DNA of 64,000 nt from Corynebacterium frankenforstense. GTDB taxonomy: Bacteria; Actinomycetota; Actinomycetes; Mycobacteriales; Mycobacteriaceae. The number at the start of each line of letters is the position of its first letter. Position 1 is the stretch's first letter. The notes under the pieces are model-generated. The model was not told where the DNA came from and ran no database searches. It worked only from the letters and a program-made list of their open reading frames with translations. The stretch is taken from assembly GCF_030211955.1 (NCBI RefSeq), contig NZ_JASODI010000015.1, positions 1 through 64,000 of the forward strand, read 5' to 3'. Below are positions 61,944 to 64,000 of this stretch, one piece after another. The translations under genes were made by a program, and so were the position numbers.

Positions 61944-62812
61944 AGGGCATCATCCTCGCCGGCGGCACCGGCTCGCGGCTGTGGCCGATCACCTACGCGG
62001 TGAGCAAGCAGCTCGTGCCCGTCTACGACAAGCCGATGATCTACTACCCGCTGAGCACGCTGATGCTCGCGGGGATCACGGACATCCTGGTCATCACGAC
62101 GCCGGCGGACCTGCCGCAGTTCGAGCGGCTGCTCGGCGACGGCTCGCAGTTCGGGGTGCGCATCTCGTTCGCGGTGCAGGACCGCCCGCGCGGGCTCGCG
62201 GACGCCTTCGTCGTGGGCGCGGACCACATCGGCGACGACTCGGTGGCGCTGGTGCTCGGCGACAACATCTTCTACGGCGCCGGGCTGGGTACGCGGCTGC
62301 GGCGCTTCACGGACCCCGACGGCGGGGCGATCTTCGCCTACTGGGTCTCCAACCCGCAGGCCTACGGGGTGGTGGACTTCGACGCGGAGGGCCGCGCGCT
62401 CTCGCTCGAGGAGAAGCCCGAGCGTCCGGCGAGCCACTTCGCGGTGCCGGGGCTGTACTTCTACGACAACGAGGTCGTCTCCATCGCGCGGGGCCTTTCG
62501 CCGAGCGCGCGCGGCGAGCTCGAGATCACCGACATCAACAACGAGTACCTGCGCCGCGGTCGGCTGCACGTCGAGGTGCTGCCGCGCGGCACGGCGTGGC
62601 TGGACACCGGCACGGTGGACCTGCTGATGGCCGCCGGCGACTTCGTGCGCACCATCGAGCAGCGCCAGGGCCTCAAGATCGGCGCGCCCGAGGAGGTCGC
62701 CTGGCGCATGGGCTACATTTCCGACGCCGCGCTGCGCGCCCGTGCGGACGCGTTGCGCAAGTCGGGTTACGGCGAGTACCTGCTGGAGATCCTCGAGCGC
62801 GAGCGGGGCTGA
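61940..62812 (+). CDS. rmlA: Glucose-1-phosphate thymidylyltransferase
   Basis: A 290-residue nucleotidyltransferase that makes dTDP-glucose, the first step of the rhamnose pathway. [20 protein letters not shown] and [15 protein letters not shown] form the nucleotide site. [27 protein letters not shown] and [14 protein letters not shown] follow. Length is normal. Its GTG start overlaps the rmlC stop, so these two are coupled. Confidence 0.95.
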   Translation: MKGIILAGGTGSRLWPITYAVSKQLVPVYDKPMIYYPLSTLMLAGITDILVITTPADLPQFERLLGDGSQFGVRISFAVQDRPRGLADAFVVGADHIGDDSVALVLGDNIFYGAGLGTRLRRFTDPDGGAIFAYWVSNPQAYGVVDFDAEGRALSLEEKPERPASHFAVPGLYFYDNEVVSIARGLSPSARGELEITDINNEYLRRGRLHVEVLPRGTAWLDTGTVDLLMAAGDFVRTIEQRQGLKIGAPEEVAWRMGYISDAALRARADALRKSGYGEYLLEILERERG

Positions 62813-62841
62813 GGCGGCGGCGCCCCGCGTGGGCGGGGTGG

Positions 62842-63210
62842 TTACCTCTCGGGGTGGTCCTCGCCGGCTTCGCCTTTGTCTTCGGCGTTCGTGCCCGGGT
62901 CCGCCTCGTCATCCGCGGACGGCGACTCTTTGCCGGGCTCGGGCGCGGGCGCGGCGTCGTAACGCTCGTGGGCGCGGCGCATGCGCTCGTTCTCCTGGCG
63001 CTCGGCCTCCTCGCGGGCGCGGCGTTCCTTGAACCGGTTCTTCTCCAGGGTCCAGAGGAACTCCTCGTCGTCGTCGGGGCCCTTGATCTCGGGGCGCTCG
63101 GCGGGCCGGTTGAGTCCGGCGCCGGCGCGGTTTCCGGAGCCGGGGCCGAATGCCTTCCACAGCAGCACCACGGCCAGGATGATCAGGGCCAACAGAATCA
63201 GGCGTCCCAA
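62842..63210 (-). CDS. Small single-pass membrane protein with charged cytoplasmic domain
   Basis: A 122-residue protein: hydrophobic start (GRLILLALIILAVVLLWKAFG), then a basic linker, a charged helix (EEFLWTLEKNRFKERRAREEA) and an acidic disordered tail. TTG at 63210 is chosen as start because GGGAGGA lies five bases before it on the minus strand; reading further upstream would enter the opposite gene. It converges on rmlA with 29 bases between stops. No family assigned. Confidence 0.72.
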   Translation of the reverse strand: MGRLILLALIILAVVLLWKAFGPGSGNRAGAGLNRPAERPEIKGPDDDEEFLWTLEKNRFKERRAREEAERQENERMRRAHERYDAAPAPEPGKESPSADDEADPGTNAEDKGEAGEDHPER

Positions 63211-63279
63211 CGGGGTCCTCCCTTCGCGTCCGACAACCACAATACGGATCAGGCCCGCGGGTTTAGTAGCCTGGGGTGC

Positions 63280-63624
63280 GTGACAGATCAGGATCCGACC
63301 CCGACCGAACTGACCGACGACGCGCGCGCGGCGGAGAGCGACGAGCAGCTGCGCTCCCGGGCGCGCCGGGCGCTGGCCCGTTACGGTCTGGCGCGACTCG
63401 GGCTGTTCCTGGCGCTGACGGTGGTCATCCAGCTCGCGGCGTGGCTGATCGGGGCGCCGGTGCCGCTGGTGATGTCGGCGCTGCTGGCGCTGCTGGTGGC
63501 GTTCCCGCTGTCGATGCTGATCTTCCCGCGCATGCGCGTCGAGGCCACGCAGGCCGTCGCCGCCCGCCACGAGCGCGGGAAGCAGCGCAAGGAGTGGATC
63601 CGCGAGGAGCTCGCCGGGCGCTGA
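63280..63624 (+). CDS. DUF4229 family small membrane protein
   Basis: A 114-residue protein with an acidic N-terminus, two membrane helices (about 42-60 and 64-84) and a basic tail with HERGKQRKEWIREEL, the pattern of DUF4229 proteins. TAGCCT at 63267-63272 lies seven bases before the GTG, indicating a leaderless message. Divergent from the neighbouring minus-strand gene. Function unknown. Confidence 0.8.
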   Translation: MTDQDPTPTELTDDARAAESDEQLRSRARRALARYGLARLGLFLALTVVIQLAAWLIGAPVPLVMSALLALLVAFPLSMLIFPRMRVEATQAVAARHERGKQRKEWIREELAGR

Positions 63625-63751
63625 GCCCCTTACCAGAAATTGCCGCCCCCGTGCGCCGGCCCGTGAATGCGGTTGTGGAACAGCCCTGGTGCTCCACAAG
63701 CAGGGCATAGTGCTCTCGCGCACTGTTGGCGGGCCGGTCATGCTGGGGGAC

Positions 63752-64000
63752 ATGAACCTGCTCGACCAACTCATCACGGTCACCCGTAGAGGCATAGACC
63801 TCGCCGAGGCCGCCGAAGGCATGAGCAAACACCAACTCACCGACTTAGGTGTGCTGCCCATGGACGCCCAGAAGATCGCCCGAGTGGCCCGCACCTACTT
63901 TTCGGAAACCTCCGCGAAGACCAACGCCATCCAGGCCGCCCGGAAAAACGGCCACTCGATCGTCACCCTCGACATGATCGAGTCGTTTACCACCAAACTG
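63752..64000 (+). CDS. N-terminal part of a second HNH/DUF222-type protein (cut by window end)
   Basis: An open frame of 83 codons runs off the end of the window. It reads MNLLDQLITVTRRGIDLAEA, later ARVARTYFSETSAKTNAIQA and HSIVTLDMIESFTTKL. This resembles the start of corynebacterial HNH nuclease family proteins (ATRxYFG-type and HSLxTLxLIE segments), though the catalytic end is not visible. ATG at 63740 is an alternative start; GGGGGA precedes 63752. Base composition is lower in GC than its neighbours. The preceding 127 bases hold nothing I recognise. Confidence 0.6.
   Translation, partial: MNLLDQLITVTRRGIDLAEAAEGMSKHQLTDLGVLPMDAQKIARVARTYFSETSAKTNAIQAARKNGHSIVTLDMIESFTTKL

Noticed and set aside
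62718..62735. TTTCCGACGCCGCG inside rmlA resembling a repeat arm
   Set aside because: The encoded [11 protein letters not shown] segment is normal for RmlA proteins, so this match is explained by coding constraint.
1..64000. tRNA or rRNA genes
   Set aside because: No cloverleaf-like sequence with a GTTCGA-type T loop and matching acceptor stem was found in the intergenic regions read.

Overview
The window reads as chromosome from a high-GC member of Corynebacterium or a very close relative. The basis is one giant type I fatty acid synthase, the mycothiol glycosyltransferase MshA, a RamB-type regulator divergent from sdhCAB, and two long gene orders I know from corynebacteria and mycobacteria: mshA-gpm-senX3-regX3-x-ppx-x-proC-excisionase-like-bS22, and hemA through hemL followed by the cytochrome c maturation genes. 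No rRNA, tRNA, CRISPR array, phage or insertion sequence was found.

Layout. 1-3.2 kb: a membrane protein, YbaK and RamB. 3.2-7.8 kb: a regulatory island, the sdhCAB operon with a small membrane protein, a hairpin terminator and an unlisted 29-residue membrane peptide. 7.8-13.8 kb: DUF445, a conserved soluble protein, DUF2516, a DeoC-like protein lacking the catalytic residues, a DUF2993 lipid-binding type protein, DUF2505 and murB. 13.7-23.8 kb: the FAS-I gene on the minus strand with a clear promoter, then a G-rich repetitive spacer. 23.8-28 kb: a 785-residue HNH nuclease family protein convergent with an acyl-CoA ligase. 28-39 kb: mshA, gpmA, senX3-regX3, a Cys-rich conserved protein, ppx, a coiled-coil membrane protein, proC, a BldC-like helix-turn-helix protein, ribosomal protein bS22 and a SerB-like phosphatase. 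39-54.4 kb: tetrapyrrole genes hemA, hemC, hemD, hemB, hemE, hemY and hemL with membrane proteins and a P-type ATPase-like protein. 54.4-59.5 kb: a phosphatase-like protein, TlpA-like lipoprotein, CcdA, ResB and CcsB (system II cytochrome c maturation). 59.7-62.8 kb: an XRE regulator and rmlB, rmlC, rmlA for dTDP-rhamnose. The right end holds two small membrane proteins and the 5' end of a second HNH-type gene.

Much of the content is respiratory: succinate dehydrogenase (haem, FAD, Fe-S), haem synthesis and haem attachment to c-type cytochromes. The sdhC upstream region carries a GlxR-like site and a DtxR-like site, which would link this to carbon and iron status. Many genes have a TAnnnT -10 element 6-7 bases before the start codon, so they are probably transcribed without leaders.

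The most unusual signals are: (1) a family of short interspersed palindromic elements with conserved ends (TTGCCGACG, TTGACGACG or TTTCCGACG facing their complements), mostly between genes but also inside the fas reading frame and in the start region of a lipoprotein gene; (2) a P-type ATPase-like protein whose phosphorylation motif reads FNRVGTLT, with Asn in place of the catalytic Asp; and (3) the DeoC-like protein without its Schiff-base lysines.
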